From Symbiodinium natans (Eukaryota; Sar; Dinophyceae; Suessiales; Symbiodiniaceae): a stretch of DNA of 64,000 nucleotides. The notes under the pieces were generated by a model. It worked only from the letters and a program-made list of their open reading frames with translations, searched no databases and had not been told where the DNA came from. A program made the translations under genes and the position numbers. Below, piece after piece: positions 51,074 to 61,370 of this stretch. The stretch lies in NCBI GenBank assembly GCA_905221605.1, contig CAJNDS010002180.1, positions 1 to 64,000 of the forward strand, written 5' to 3'. Each line of letters starts with the position of its first letter. Position 1 is the first letter of the stretch.

Positions 51074-51292
51074 CCCTAAACCCTAAACCCCAGGCCAAGA
51101 AACAAGGAAAACGACGGCACCTTGTCGCCTAACCCAAAGCCAAAAACATAAACCGTAAAACCCCAAAGGCCCAAAACACCCAACAAGCCCGAAAGGCCCC
51201 TACAAAACCAAGACCCTAATCCCCGAAAACCCCAAGACCCTAACATACTCCCACAGACCGTAGAAGAAACCCTAAGCCTTAAACCCTAAGCC

Positions 51293-51365
51293 CATCCAAG
51301 CTTATCCATTCCCATTCAAGCCCATCCAAGCCCATCTAAGCCCATCCAAGCCCATCCGAGCCCGT
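51293..51365. repeat. 10-bp tandem repeat CAAGCCCATC
   Basis: About seven copies with single-base changes. Confidence 0.8.
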
Positions 51366-51543
51366 AAGCCCCAATAGACCCCAAGAAGCCCTGAAAACCG
51401 TAAGCCCTAAACCCTAAACCCCAGAAACCTAAGTTCTAATCCCCCAAACCCTGATCCCCAAAACCCTAAACCCTAGTCCCCTAATCCCCTAATCCCCAAA
51501 CCCTAATCCCCTAATCCCCTAATCCCCTAAACCCCTAAACCAG

Positions 51544-51617
51544 GACATGCCCGCTCCGAGCTTGGTCGCCGTCCTGCGGGCGCTGGCGCTGTGGCGGAGC
51601 CAGCCCAGGGGGAGGGG
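51544..51617 (+). CDS. Gene C exon
   Basis: Acceptor AAACCAG, donor near AGGGG^GTTGAGG; reads DMPAPSLVAVLRALALWRSQ. 'D.P...LVAVLRALAL' fits the helical-repeat pattern. The exact donor within the G run is uncertain. Confidence 0.65.
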
Positions 51618-51869
51618 GTTGAGGGGTTTTAGGGTTTAGGGCTTGGGGTTTAGGGGTTAGGGGTTTCCAGGGTTCAGGGTTTAGGATTTATGGTTTAGGG
51701 TTCAGCAACTCAAGTCCAAGCATTCACTAGTCAAGCTCGCCACCCACCTTTGGATCCCGTAGCACAATGAATTTTTTAGTCTTTAACTTCATTTAATCAC
51801 AAGAACGCAGTTGTTCTTAAAGCACCCAAGATTCCAACACCCTGGAGAATCTCAAAAAAGTGGCACCGG

Positions 51870-52235
51870 ACACGTCGCAAAAAATGGCGACCAGACCCTC
51901 ACCGGCGCCGGCTCCGGACACCCTCGGAAAGTGGCGCCGGACACTGTCCGACCCTGTGCAGCGTCGGCGAAATGACAATTGCCCACCAAAAACCTGCCAA
52001 GAAGTCTCTTGCACACGAACTTTTTGACACTTGGCCGTTCAAGTGTCAACAAGTTCACGGGCAAGTGTCAAGCAGTTCGCGGGCGAGTGAAAAAAGGCAC
52101 TTTCCCGGGAGCTTTTTGACACTTGCCCACGAACTTTGCGAGACTTGGCCCCCGAGGTGTCAAAAAGTTCGCGGGCAAGTGTCCAAAAAGTTCGCGGGCG
52201 TGAAGAAATCACTTGCCCACGAAGTCCATTCGGGT
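51870..52235. repeat. Nested inverted repeats of GTTCGCGGGCAAGTGTCAAA
   Basis: Five or six copies of a unit of about 25 bp in both orientations (TTTTTGACACTTGCCCACGA and its complement) at 52000-52235, preceded by GGCGCCGGACAC repeats (51865-51945). A complex foldback; ORFs across it are not convincing. Confidence 0.75.
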
Positions 52236-52636
52236 TTAAATGCTACATGAAAGAAGGAGAGTTTTAGGGTTTAGGGTTTAGGGCTTAGGGCTTAGGGTTT
52301 AGGGTTTAGGGTTAAGGGCTCTTTACAGATCCGCCAAGGGAATGAAAGGGTCATATGAGGGGTATATGAAGGGAATTCTTGAGGTGTAGAACCTTAGGGG
52401 TGCGAGTCTTCATCCCATGAAAGGTGTGCATTGGTGGATGCTCGCGGGGAGCGCGCCTTTCTTTAACGCTTTACATGTAGGTGTGCGCTCCCTACTATGC
52501 GCTGGCATGGCTACGTGATCCCACCCCAGCCACCTTAGCCATTTTCTCTTCTAGGGGTTTAGGGTTCTGTAAACCCTAACCCTAAACCGTAGACCGTAAA
52601 CCCGAAACCCTAAACCCTAACCCCTGTTTTCTGCAG

Positions 52637-52695
52637 GAGTCGCTCCAAGTCGGTGCGGGAGCATCCGGCCGCATGCGGCTCGTCTGCAAGAGGAG
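52637..52695 (+). CDS. Candidate exon with a polypyrimidine acceptor
   Basis: Acceptor CCTGTTTTCTGCAG, donor GGAG^GTTTCAG. Two frames are open: ESLQVGAGASGRMRLVCK joins to 53867; SRSKSVREHPAACGSS joins to 51617. The frame conflict means an exon or border is missing. Confidence 0.5.
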
Positions 52696-53089
52696 GTTTC
52701 AGGGTTTTGAAGGGGGTTAGTTACCCTAAACCCTGAACCCTAAACCCTAAAACCCCAGACTTAGGTTTCAGGGTTTTGCGCTGGGCTAATGAAAGCTCTA
52801 AGCCTTGAACCCTAAACCCTAATCCCTAAACCCAAAACCCTCATCCCTAAACCCGAAACCCCAAACCACAAACCCTGAACCCTCAACCCTAGTCCCTAAA
52901 CCCTAAGACCTAAACCCCAAACCCTAAGCTCTAAGCCCTAACCCTAAACCCTAAACCCTAAGCCCTAAACCCTCAACCCTAAACCCTAAACCCTAAGCCG
53001 TAACCCTAGACCCTAAACCCTAAACCCTCTCTATCCTGATAGAATTAAAACCCTATTAGCTTTTTTGGTGCATTTACACCCCCCCCCCC

Positions 53090-53272
53090 CGTTGTTGAGC
53101 ACTTTTTGGTCAATCTGGGACCGTTGTTGAGCATTTCTGGTTTTCCGACACCGTGGTTGAGCACTTTTTGGTCAATCGGCACCGTTATTGCACAATTGTC
53201 GGTCCATTTCGGACTGTTGTTGAGCACTTCTTGGGTCAGTCTGGGACCGTTGTTGAGCACTTTTTGTGTTCC
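53090..53272. repeat. 31-bp tandem repeat
   Basis: Six imperfect copies of CCGTTGTTGAGCACTTTTTG followed by GTCAATCTGGGA. Unrelated to the heptamer. No coding support. Confidence 0.85.
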
Positions 53273-53342
53273 TAAGCCTGGAACCCCCTAGTGAAAGCTA
53301 GAAAAGTGACCCTCTAGACCCTAAACCCAAAACCCTAAACCC

Positions 53343-53717
53343 CAAGCCCTACACCCCAAACCCCAAACCCCAAACCCCAAACCCCAAACCCCAAACCCCA
53401 AACCCCAAACCCCAAACCCCAAACCCCAAACCCCAAACCCCAAACCCCAAACCCCAAACCCCAAACCCCAAACCCCAAACCCCAACCCCACCCCAAACCC
53501 CAACCCACAACCCCAAACCCCCCTAAACCCCAAACCCCCCCAAACCCCCCCCCCCCCCCCCCCAAACCCCAAACCCCAAACCCCAAACCCCAAAAACCCC
53601 AAACCCCAAACCCCAAACCCCAAACCCCAAACCCCAAACCCCAAACCCCAAACCCCAAACCCCAAACCCCAAACCCCAAACCCCAAACCCCAAACCCCAA
53701 ACCCCAAACCCCAAACC
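53343..53717. repeat. Longest CCCCAAA variant array
   Basis: About 45 near-uniform CCCCAAA heptamers, broken by a C-rich patch at 53480-53570, then an abrupt return to CCCTAAA. The GFGVWGL-type ORFs on the minus strand are artefacts. Confidence 0.95.
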
Positions 53718-53866
53718 CTAGACCCTAAACCCTAAACCCTAAACCCTAGACCCTAAACCCTAAACTCTAAACCCTAAACCCTAAACCCCTAGCCTTAAAC
53801 CCCAAACCCTAAACCCTAAACCCTAAGCCCTACTTCTGTCACCCCCATCACCCCCCATCCACCAAG

Positions 53867-53940
53867 GCCAGCGGCTCTTTTCTTCGACCTTTTGCTTGGC
53901 TGCGGCGCCGCTCTCGTAGCCCGACCCGAAGCTGTTCTGG
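53867..53940 (+). CDS. Candidate exon with a GTTTAGGG donor
   Basis: Acceptor CATCCACCAAG, donor CTGG^GTTTAGGG. The frame PAALFFDLLLGCGAALVARP fits the first frame of the exon at 52637. The minus strand is open too (QNSFGSGYESGAAAK), but repeat orientation favours plus. Confidence 0.45.
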
Positions 53941-54179
53941 GTTTAGGGTTTAGGGTTTAGGGTTTAGGGTTTAGGGTGTAGGGTTCAGGGTTCAGGGTTC
54001 AGGGTTCAGGGTTCAGGGTTCAGCGTCTCAAGTTCAAGCATTAGCTAGCTAAGCTCGCAACTCGCAACTTCGGTTTGAATATTTACCCAGTCACCCTTTG
54101 GATCCCATAGCATTAGGACAATATAAGGTTCAATCGATCCATAAACCTTAGGCTCCATAACTTAGGGCTCTAAACCTTA

Positions 54180-54505
54180 AGCCTTCAAGCGCCCCCCCCC
54201 CCCCCCCCCCCCCTCAGCTTAAAGGACCCCGCCCTACCCTGGAACCCCCTCTTCAGGTTAGGGGGGGCTTGTGCCTTGCCTTGTGCCTTGCCTTGTGCCT
54301 TGCCTTGTGCTTTGCCTTGTGCCTTGCCTTGTGCCGCCCTGCCGACGAAGCATTGTGCCTTGCCGACGAAGCCTTGCGCGTTGCCAACGAATGACATTAA
54401 GGCGTCAGTCCTAAACCTTGAGATTATTCGTCGGCAAGGCAAAAGATTTCGTCGGTCGGCCACTTTGCCTTGCCGACGAAGCAGTTTGCTTTGCCGGCGA
54501 AGCCT
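54180..54505. repeat. Poly-C run, TTGTGCCTTGCC 12-mers and GCCGACGAAGC repeats
   Basis: C run at 54190-54213; five TTGTGCCTTGCC copies at 54268-54332; several GCCGACGAAGC copies in both orientations at 54340-54500. ORFs such as QGKAQGKAQGKAQ are artefacts. Confidence 0.85.
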
Positions 54506-54519
54506 TGTGCCCTAGCTAG

Positions 54520-56170
54520 TGCAAACTGGGGAATAGACAGGTAGAACACGTGGTGCCGAAATTCCAGGTGCAGCTTGCAAAAAGGCAAAGGCCAAAGTGA
54601 AAAAACGCAAGACGAGAGCTTCGTGTTGCAATCATGCGCCGGAACCGCACGCTGCTACTTACGCAATATGTCGCAATGTCATGTCACGTCAGGCGAGCAC
54701 TCGACTTGCTGAAAGGCCCGTTTCGTAAAAAGCACATAGGTTGAACATGGCTGCAAGATTGTGAGTTCCTGGCCTTCTCGGGTGCAAAGGGCTTTAGTGT
54801 TCTAGTAGTGACATCTTGATCGATAGAACAGCCCCGGCCCAGCTTTCAGACCTAAGATTCGCACCCTTCTACAAATGTGAAGGATTCAGGGTTTAGGGCT
54901 TAGGGGTTATGACGCCTATGCAGGACTGGGTCTGACCTTTTCCTTGAAGAGTCGAGAAGCAGGGCTTGGGGCATGGAAAGGGGGTGAAGCTTCGGGTTAA
55001 GGGTCAGAGTTTAGGGTTGTAGGGTTTGGGGGTTTATAGGGTTTTGGGTCCTCATTTAGTTCTTACAGCTTTCGGGCTTTACGGTTTCAGGGTTGAGGGC
55101 TTTCGGCTTCTGAAAAAGATGGGACTTGTTGGGGAGCTGGACGTTCTATCCATGGGAAATAGTCCTACGCGGAAGCCCAAACGTACAACTCTTATGCCCT
55201 AACCCCCAACCTTTATTATGTTTTTCTGGGCGCGCCTTGTAGTAAGGTGCGCGTGGATTTGTATCTAAGGTACACACGGGGTTTGTGTCTACGGTGCATG
55301 CGGGGTGTCAGCCCCTAAACCCTAAAACCCTTAACCCCAAAACCCCTAAACCTTTCAAGCCCCTTAGCCGAAAAACGCCTAAGCCCTAAACCCTAATCCC
55401 TAACCCCTAAACCCTGAAAACCCCAAACCCGACAAACCCAAACCCTAAAAACCCCTAAGTCCTAAACCCTAATAAGCCCTAAACCCTAAACCGCCGAGAC
55501 CTTTCAAAAACCTCTATACCCAAAACCCGAAAAACCCGTAAGCCCTACCACCCCCTAAACCCTCGCTAAGGCCCAAACCCTAAAAACCCTTCAACCCTGA
55601 ATTCTAAAAACCCCTAAGCCCTAAGCCCTAAAAACCCCTAAGCCCCAAAAACCCTTAGTCCCTAAACCCTACCCTAAACCCTAAAAACCCTAAGCCCTAG
55701 ACCCTACAAACTCCTAAACCCTAAACCCTAAACCCCAACCCTAAATCCGAAAAAACCTAAACCTACAACCCCAAAGCCCTAGACCCTAAAAACCCCAAAG
55801 CCCTAAACCCTACAACCCCCGAACCCCCAAACCCTAAACCCTAAAAGCCCCAAAGCCCTAAACCCTAAACCCCTAGGCCCCAAGCCCTGCACACCCTAAA
55901 GCCTCCTGACAAGCCCTGTGTGTGCGCCCTGGATTCGCCGGAGCAGTGTGCACCTCAGAAGGTCATACCTTTTTTGCTAATGTAAACATATGTGGGTTTC
56001 CGAAATTAGGGGTACCTTATTGGGGTCCTCATTATGAGGGAATCTTACTATTTGGGGCTCATTTGGGGTCCTTGATTCTTGTCAACTTACATATCAGTGA
56101 ACCCTAAACCCTTAGCCCTAAACCCTAAACCCTAAGCCCTAAACCCTAAATAGCCCTAAACCCTCCTTGC
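54520..56170. other. Long stretch without a supported exon
   Basis: Unique sequence at 54520-55300, then irregular CCCTAAA/CCCTAAAAA variants (55310-55910) with many octamer CCCTAAAA units, then a repeat-family segment (55990-56075, see the copy at 61020). Confidence 0.5.
55990..56075 (-). repeat. Dispersed repeat, inverted copy at 61020-61125
   Basis: GGGTTTCCGAAATTAGGGGT, then ACCTTATTGGGGTCC and TACTATTTGGGGCTC, match the complement of 61020-61125 closely. A fourth element family, self-complementary in part. Confidence 0.7.
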
Positions 56171-56188
56171 TTGTTGTTCTTGGACAAG

Positions 56189-56238
56189 CCGAGGTCTGGC
56201 TGCCACGAGCTCACCGGGGAGGAGCTGGCACAGGCTCC
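56189..56238 (+). CDS. Gene C, candidate exon
   Basis: Acceptor CTTGGACAAG, donor GCTCC^GTGCCA; phase 0 reading PRSGCHELTGEELAQA. 'LTGEELAQA' suits the helical repeats. Phase to neighbours unresolved. Confidence 0.45.
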
Positions 56239-56892
56239 GTGCCAACAGCTAGGAAACATCAAGCTCTAAACCCTAAACCCTGAACCCTAAACCCTAAACC
56301 CTAAACCCGCCTAAACCCTCCTAAACCCTAAACCCCAAACCTTAGGTGTCTTTCTGTTAGGGTTTGTTCTGGATTCGGGGTTCAGGGGCTCTGAACCCTA
56401 AACCGCTTTTTGGGGTTTATTTGCTTGCCCCTAAACCCTAAACATCTTTTGTGGGGGATCCTTTTGAAACTAGCCGGGTTCTGGCACATCTGTGGGTAGG
56501 GGGACCCAAGTATTCGGAAACTCCCCCCAAATCCGAGACATGCGGAATCTTAGGGTTTGGGGTTTGGGGTTGCAGGTACCCTAAGGCCTCAACCTCAAGC
56601 CTGCGCCCTGTGCTGTTGCTTCTGAGCTGAACTGAGGAGTTAAGGCTTCTCGCAGCATGGAGGCCCGAGGCTCGCTCATACGTAAAGGTAAACCAAGAAG
56701 GCCCTTGGGACATTTTCTAATTTCCCTCATTGGGGTTTAAGAGGGTCGTATTGAGGAATGTTTTTCAGAGAGTTTTAAGGTATGTTTTCCCCCATTGGGT
56801 TCAAAGAGGGTCATATTTAGGAATGTTTCAGAGGGTTGAAAGGGCCATCCCAGTAAACATGCCAGGTTCAGGGTTCAGGGTATGTTCGCAAG

Positions 56893-56998
56893 TCTGTCAT
56901 CAATGTCTGCGAAGCTTGGCCAAGGCAATGTGGGCCTACGGCAGGACCCGGTACGTGCCAACAAGGCTCTTTGCGGAGCTCTACAATGGCGTGCGAAG
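56893..56998 (+). CDS. Gene C exon, helical repeat
   Basis: Acceptor ATGTTCGCAAG; reads CHQCLRSLAKAMWAYGRTRY, then VPTRLFAELYNGV; donor CGAAG^GTGCAG. 'SLAKAMWAYG......LFAEL' is a typical FAST/RAP-like repeat. Incoming phase unresolved. Confidence 0.7.
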
Positions 56999-57492
56999 GT
57001 GCAGCATGGTCACAGCACTTTTGGTTCTTGTTGTCAGGTCTCGGAATCAAAAGAATGACAGAGTTCTCCTTCATGTAATACCAAGCATACCCCAAGCCGT
57101 AAGTCTAACATTTCGGGTTTAAGGCCTCGGGGGCTTCGGGTTGTTTTTGGAAGGCCCTGTTTTGGGGTGTGGATGCTGACCTCATAAAGGATCGGATGAG
57201 ACGTCAAGCTGTAACATAGGGATTAGGCATTATTTGGCGCATGAAACACGCTTGTGGAGAAGCGTGGTCCAATCTGCTCGCATCAGGTCTTTCAAAGTCC
57301 TCTCCCTGCCAAGCTTGGCGTCCTGCTTGCTCAATTCCGGTCGGGCGCTATCTGGGCAGCTCCGATTCTGGGATGACTCCGAGCCTTAGTAGCTGAGTGA
57401 GCATGCTTTACACTTCTTGGGATACTCTAATCCCCTGTGGAACCGAAAGTGTAGCCCTTTTTCTGGGGGGGCTTCTGAACTCAGCAACTAAG

Positions 57493-57597
57493 GAGCCGGT
57501 GGTGGTGTTGGAGGGCGGCGTCCGCATGCCCAAGCTGGAGAAAACCTCCTTCTCCGACCGCCAGCTTCTGACCGATGCGGAGACCCTGGTGGTGTGA
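57493..57597 (+). CDS. Gene C terminal exon
   Basis: Acceptor CAGCAACTAAG; 34 codons and TGA at 57595-57597; reads EPVVVLEGGVRMPKLEKTSF, then SDRQLLTDAETLVV. Strong third-position GC. A family 1 palindrome follows 25 bp after the stop. Confidence 0.7.
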   Translation, partial: EPVVVLEGGVRMPKLEKTSFSDRQLLTDAETLVV

Positions 57598-57622
57598 CTT
57601 GGCTCCGTTGTTGCCCTGAACC

Positions 57623-57774
57623 TTGGGATGTTCCCATAGGGTTTAGGGTTTAGGGTTTAAGGTTTAGGGTTTAGGGTTTAGGGTTTAGGGTTTAGGGCCT
57701 TAATAGGGATTGCAGTACCCCCTACATATGATAATCCCTATGAAGGACTGTGAGTTTCAGGGGGAACATCCCAA
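57623..57774. repeat. Palindrome family 1, copy f, left arm replaced by TTTAGGG
   Basis: Begins TTGGGATGTTCCC, then about 62 bp of TTTAGGG units (57637-57698), then TTAATAGGGATTGCAGTACC and the intact right arm GGACTGTGAGTTTCAGGGGG with AACATCCCAA. The telomere-like block stands where about 15 bp of the left arm should be. Confidence 0.85.
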
Positions 57775-57956
57775 TCTGAACCCTAGAGTCCTATTGAACC
57801 CCGAAGCCCTGAAGCCCTAAAGCCCTCAAAATCCCTAAACCCTAAACCCTATAAACCCTAAACCCTAAACCCTAAACACTAAACCCTAAACCCTGCGCCG
57901 CAAGCCTCAAAATCTCAAAGCTGCAGGACCGCAAAACCCCTCTCAAGCCCGCCAAG

Positions 57957-58156
57957 CCCTAAACCCTAAACCCTAAACCCTAAACCCTAAACCCTAAACC
58001 CTAAACCCTAAACCCTAAACCCTAAACCCTAAACCCTAAACCCTAAACCCTAAACCCTAAACCCTAAACCCTAAACCCTAAACCCTAAACCTTAAACCCT
58101 AAACCCTAAACCCTAAACCCTAAACCCTAAACCCTAAAACCCTAAACCCTAAATTC
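57957..58156. repeat. CCCTAAA tract
   Basis: About 28 C-strand heptamers, nearly perfect. Confidence 0.95.
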
Positions 58157-58194
58157 CCACCCGGCCTGCTTAGGCCGTACCCACCCTTTACAAG

Positions 58195-58269
58195 GGTGCC
58201 TGGACCCAGAAGATACCCGGCAGTGATGGACACCTTTACTGGATGGACAATGGGTGGAGCCATTGGAGA
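58195..58269 (+). CDS. Gene D, candidate exon
   Basis: Acceptor CCCTTTACAAG; 25 codons in phase 0, GAWTQKIPGSDGHLYWMDNG, then WSHWR; donor AGA^GTGGTC. If unspliced it reaches a TAG at 58279-58281. Tryptophan-rich; family not recognised. Confidence 0.55.
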
Positions 58270-58379
58270 GTGGTCGAATAGAGAGCCCCTAGGGCTCGCC
58301 TCGGCACTCGGCCACCAAGGTGGCGCCTATACCCACAGGAGTACTCCGATATTCCCCTTGATGGGAACTCCCCGGCCCG

Positions 58380-58605
58380 GCCGGCCCCCCCTTTGGCCCC
58401 CCCTGGCCCCCCCCCCCTGACCCCCACCGCCCCCCACCCCACCCCCCCCGCCGCCCCCCCTCTGCCCCCGCCCCCCCCCCCCCCCCCGCCCCCCCCCCCC
58501 CCGCCCTTCCGCCCCCCACCCCCCTCCCCCCCCCCCTGCCCCCCCCCCCCCCCGCCCCGCCCCCCGCGCCCCGCCCCCCCGGGCCCCCCCCTCCTCCTGA
58601 ACTTC
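58380..58605. repeat. C-rich low-complexity tract
   Basis: About 225 bp, over 80 percent C with G/T/A breaks. Proline- and glycine-rich ORFs on both strands are artefacts. Confidence 0.95.
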
Positions 58606-58689
58606 TGAGCTTTCTGTTCTTCTTTGTGGGAGCAATGGTGGGAATTGAGGGCGACAGCCCTAAACCCTAAAAGGCAGTCGTTTGGGTGG

Positions 58690-58785
58690 TGGCCTGTGAA
58701 AGCTCACAGCGGGTGGGGAGAAAGAACCCAGCACCAATGAAATTGTTGGATAACATTGAAAACAAATGCCTTCGCGTGACATGCC
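58690..58785 (+). CDS. Doubtful exon
   Basis: An open frame with SSQRVGRKNPAPMKLLDNIE followed by NKCLRVTC, but no clear acceptor; less GC-rich than real exons here. Confidence 0.25.
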
Positions 58786-58860
58786 GCCCCCCCACACCCC
58801 CTGGGTGTGTAGGGGCGCCATTTACACATGGTACTTACTGCCGCTGCGCGGCGAGACGCC

Positions 58861-59097
58861 CTAAACCCTAAACCCTAAACCCTAAACCCTAAACCCTAAA
58901 CCCTAAACCCTAAACCCTGAACCCTGAACCCTGAACCCTGAACCCTGAACCCTGAACCATGAACCCTGAACCCTGAACCCTGAACCCTGAACCCTGAACC
59001 CTGAACCCTGAACCCTGAACCCTGAACCCTGAACCCTGAACCCTGAACCCTGAACCCTGAACCCTGAACCCTGAACCCTAAACCCTAAACCTAAACC
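58861..59097. repeat. CCCTAAA then long CCCTGAA array
   Basis: Eight CCCTAAA units, then about 24 CCCTGAA units (one CCATGAA), then CCCTAAA again. Longest CCCTGAA array in the window. Confidence 0.95.
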
Positions 59098-59178
59098 CTG
59101 AACCCAAACCCTAAACCCGAGCCCCTCGATCCCAAAGCTCCCTTAAACCCCAAAGCCCCCTGACTGTGGTGATCCCAG

Positions 59179-59227
59179 GAGGCGTTTGGGTGGCGTCATT
59201 CCGCGGGATCTGGCCTCGGCGTCTTGG
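59179..59227 (+). CDS. Gene D, candidate exon
   Basis: Acceptor TGATCCCAG; reads EAFGWRHSAGSGLGVL; donor TTGG^GTCGCC. 'EAFGWRHSAG.G' could be part of a helical repeat; phase to 59604 is off by one base. Confidence 0.4.
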
Positions 59228-59603
59228 GTCGCCAATTGTTTTTTTAAGGGTCTTGGGGGGGGGGGGGTTGGTGGGGGGGGTTTGGGGGTCGAAGTTTCAG
59301 CAGTTTAGGTGGGTAGCTTCCCTTACACGGGTCTACAACAGGCTTAGGGTTTAGGGTTGAGGGTTTAGGGTTGAGGGACAATCGCTTCACTGCTTGTAAG
59401 AGTCTTATGCAAGCAGTAGCTGCCTACATTTAGCTGTCCGTTAAGGTGGTTCTGCGCTACGAGAATAAGGACGCCTAACATAGATCCCAAATACTATACT
59501 TCTTCTACCGACCCCACAAAGCCCTAAACCCTAAAACCTAAAACCCTAAACCCTAAACCCTAAGCCCTAAACCCTCCCTAAACCCTAAACCCTAAACCCC
59601 CAG

Positions 59604-59696
59604 GTGGTCCTGGGTTACAGCCTGGCGCACGCGGGATCTGCGGAGCTCTTCTCGGTGCTCCAGAGGGCATGCCTCTGGGATCTCTTACCTGAGAAG
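59604..59696 (+). CDS. Gene D exon, helical repeat
   Basis: 31 codons, ACCCCCAG acceptor and AAG^GTATTA donor, phase 0/0; reads VVLGYSLAHAGSAELFSVLQ, then RACLWDLLPEK. 'GYSLAHAG...LF..L' is FAST/RAP-like. TTTAGGG and TTGAGGG units follow. Confidence 0.75.
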
Positions 59697-59745
59697 GTAT
59701 TAATGAGGTGTGTGGGTTTAGGGTTTAGGGTTTAGGGTTTAGGGT

Positions 59746-59777
<32 letters not shown>

Positions 59778-60225
59778 GTTTTTAATTTCCCAAGCCCCAA
59801 GCGCTACCGTAAGGTCTTTGGGTTTAGGATTTAGGGTTGAGGGTGTAGGGTTTAGGATTTAGGGCTTAAGCCCTAAGCCCCCAAGCCCCAACTCCTAAAC
59901 ACGAAGCTGCAGATCTGGTGGGTTACGCCGCATCTTGGTGTCATCACGGTGTCAAGAACCTTCCTCAACCCTTCAAGCGCACAACCCATATCCTGCGCCT
60001 TCGTTTCTTTGGATTCCAAACCCCTGAGCACGCAAAGCCCAAACCTCACATAAACCCCAAACCTGACCCCAAAACCCCAAACCATACCCCCAAAACCCAA
60101 CACAAACCCCAAACCCAAACCCTAAGCCCTAGAACCAGAACCCGAAACCCTAAACCCTAAACCCTAAAACCCTAAACGCTAGAAGCCCCCTTTTTTTTCA
60201 CCAAGGCCTAGAGCGCTGTCCGCAG

Positions 60226-60330
60226 TTCCCCCCGGAGCAGATGTCCCGCTTGCTCTGGAGCTTCGCGACGGTCCGCCTCGGGCCCGCCCTCGCCAAGGAG
60301 TGCCGGAGTGCTGGAGATGAAGCCGTGGGG
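60226..60330 (+). CDS. Gene D exon, helical repeat, GTTTAGGG donor
   Basis: 35 codons, GCTGTCCGCAG acceptor and GGG^GTTTAGGG donor, phase 0/0; reads FPPEQMSRLLWSFATVRLGP, then ALAKECRSAGDEAVG. 'F.PEQMSRLLWSFATVRLG' is the clearest FAST/RAP/OPR-type repeat in the window. In frame with 59696 and 60464. The acceptor region recurs at 62134-62157. Confidence 0.75.
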
Positions 60331-60463
60331 GTTTAGGGTTTGGGGGTTTAGGGTTTAGGGTTTAGGGTTTAGGGTTTAGGGTTAGGGGTTTGGGGTTTAG
60401 GGTTTAGGGTTTCGGGTTTAGGGTTTCGGGTTTAGGGTTTAGGGCTCATCTCCCGATGCAGAG

Positions 60464-60548
60464 GAGGCTCAGGTCGACCTCCTCGAGTGCCTCCCGCAGC
60501 TTACGGCGCCGGCCGTCAGCGACCTGCTCTGGGCTCCCTGGCGTCAGG
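60464..60548 (+). CDS. Gene D exon
   Basis: Acceptor ATGCAGAG; reads EAQVDLLECLPQLTAPAVSD, then LLWAPWRQ; donor CAGG^GTTTAGGG. 'LPQLTAPAVSDLLWA' again fits the repeat. Donor position is ambiguous by a base or two, since the next exon needs two carried bases. Confidence 0.65.
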
Positions 60549-60749
60549 GTTTAGGGTTTAGGGTTTAGGGTTTAGGGTTTAGGGTTTAGGGTTTAGGGTT
60601 CATAGTTTAGGGTTTAGGGTTGAGGGGTGCGCCGAAGCGCAGGGCTTAGAAGTTGTTTAGATCCGTGTATACATTGTACTCGTCGAAAAGCTACAGGAAG
60701 ATAGGGTTTGGGCTACGGCCTGTCAGGTGGGGTGGTTTAAGGGTTTCAG

Positions 60750-60840
60750 AAACTCCGTGAGCTACTTCCGCCAGTATGAACCTCCGGATGTTCGCAAGGC
60801 CTACTGTGCGCTGCGCCACCGCGATCCCCATTTTTTCAAG
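60750..60840 (+). CDS. Gene D exon
   Basis: Acceptor AGGGTTTCAG. One base completes a codon, then NSVSYFRQYEPPDVRKAYCA and LRHRDPHFFK; donor AAG^GTGCGG, phase 0 out. The other two frames contain stops. Confidence 0.75.
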
Positions 60841-61019
60841 GTGCGGGCTGGGGTATGGGGGGGGGGTGGCACCTCAAAAGCCAGTAGGCTACAATCCCCC
60901 GGTTATTTCCACCTGGCGTTCATCCATTGCGAAGTTGGAAGTTTCGGGGAACCTGATACCCGAGGAGCTATGCAGAAGAGGGCTATTTTGTGGAAGAAGG
61001 AAAACAACAGGGGCCATGT

Positions 61020-61125
61020 GGGGCTTTACGACAATAGGGGGACCCCCAATATAGATCCCCAAATAGTAGGACCCCCTTACCTTAAGGACCCCAATAAGGT
61101 ACCCCCAATTTTGGGAAACCCCCTT
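61020..61125. repeat. Dispersed self-complementary repeat inside a gene D intron
   Basis: AATAGGGGGACCCCCAATAT, then GATCCCCAAATAGTAGGACC and further complementary blocks. Inverted relative to 55990-56075. Fills the middle of the 312-bp intron 60841-61152. Confidence 0.7.
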
Positions 61126-61152
61126 GCGTTACCTCTCCTAGTATCCTTCAAG

Positions 61153-61221
61153 TCATGGCACAAGGCCCTCCTGGGCGTCCTCTCGCCCAGCACGGTGGCC
61201 AACAATCCACGCTGTGCCTGG
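61153..61221 (+). CDS. Gene D exon
   Basis: 23 codons, TATCCTTCAAG acceptor and TGG^GTTGAA donor, phase 0/0; reads SWHKALLGVLSPSTVANNPR. In frame with 60840 and 61371. Confidence 0.65.
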
Positions 61222-61370
61222 GTTGAACGGCTGAGAATTGGCGACTCCAGATTTCGTAGCGGTTTTGTAGCCTTACCTCTCCGGTTATACCCTAAACCCT
61301 AACCCTAAGCCGTAAACCCCTAAACCCTGAACCCTGAACCCCAAACCCTAAACCCTAGACTTATGGGCAG

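Noticed and set aside
53321-53714. Three overlapping minus-strand ORFs encoding GFGVWGLGFGVWGL repeats
   Set aside because: Pure translation of the CCCCAAA array; stop-free by repeat composition, not coding.
54185-54463. QGKAQGKAQ repeat protein on the minus strand
   Set aside because: Arises from the TTGTGCCTTGCC 12-mer array; no flanking coding sequence.
58236-58635. Proline- and glycine-rich ORFs on both strands
   Set aside because: C-rich low-complexity DNA with no coding-type codon variation.
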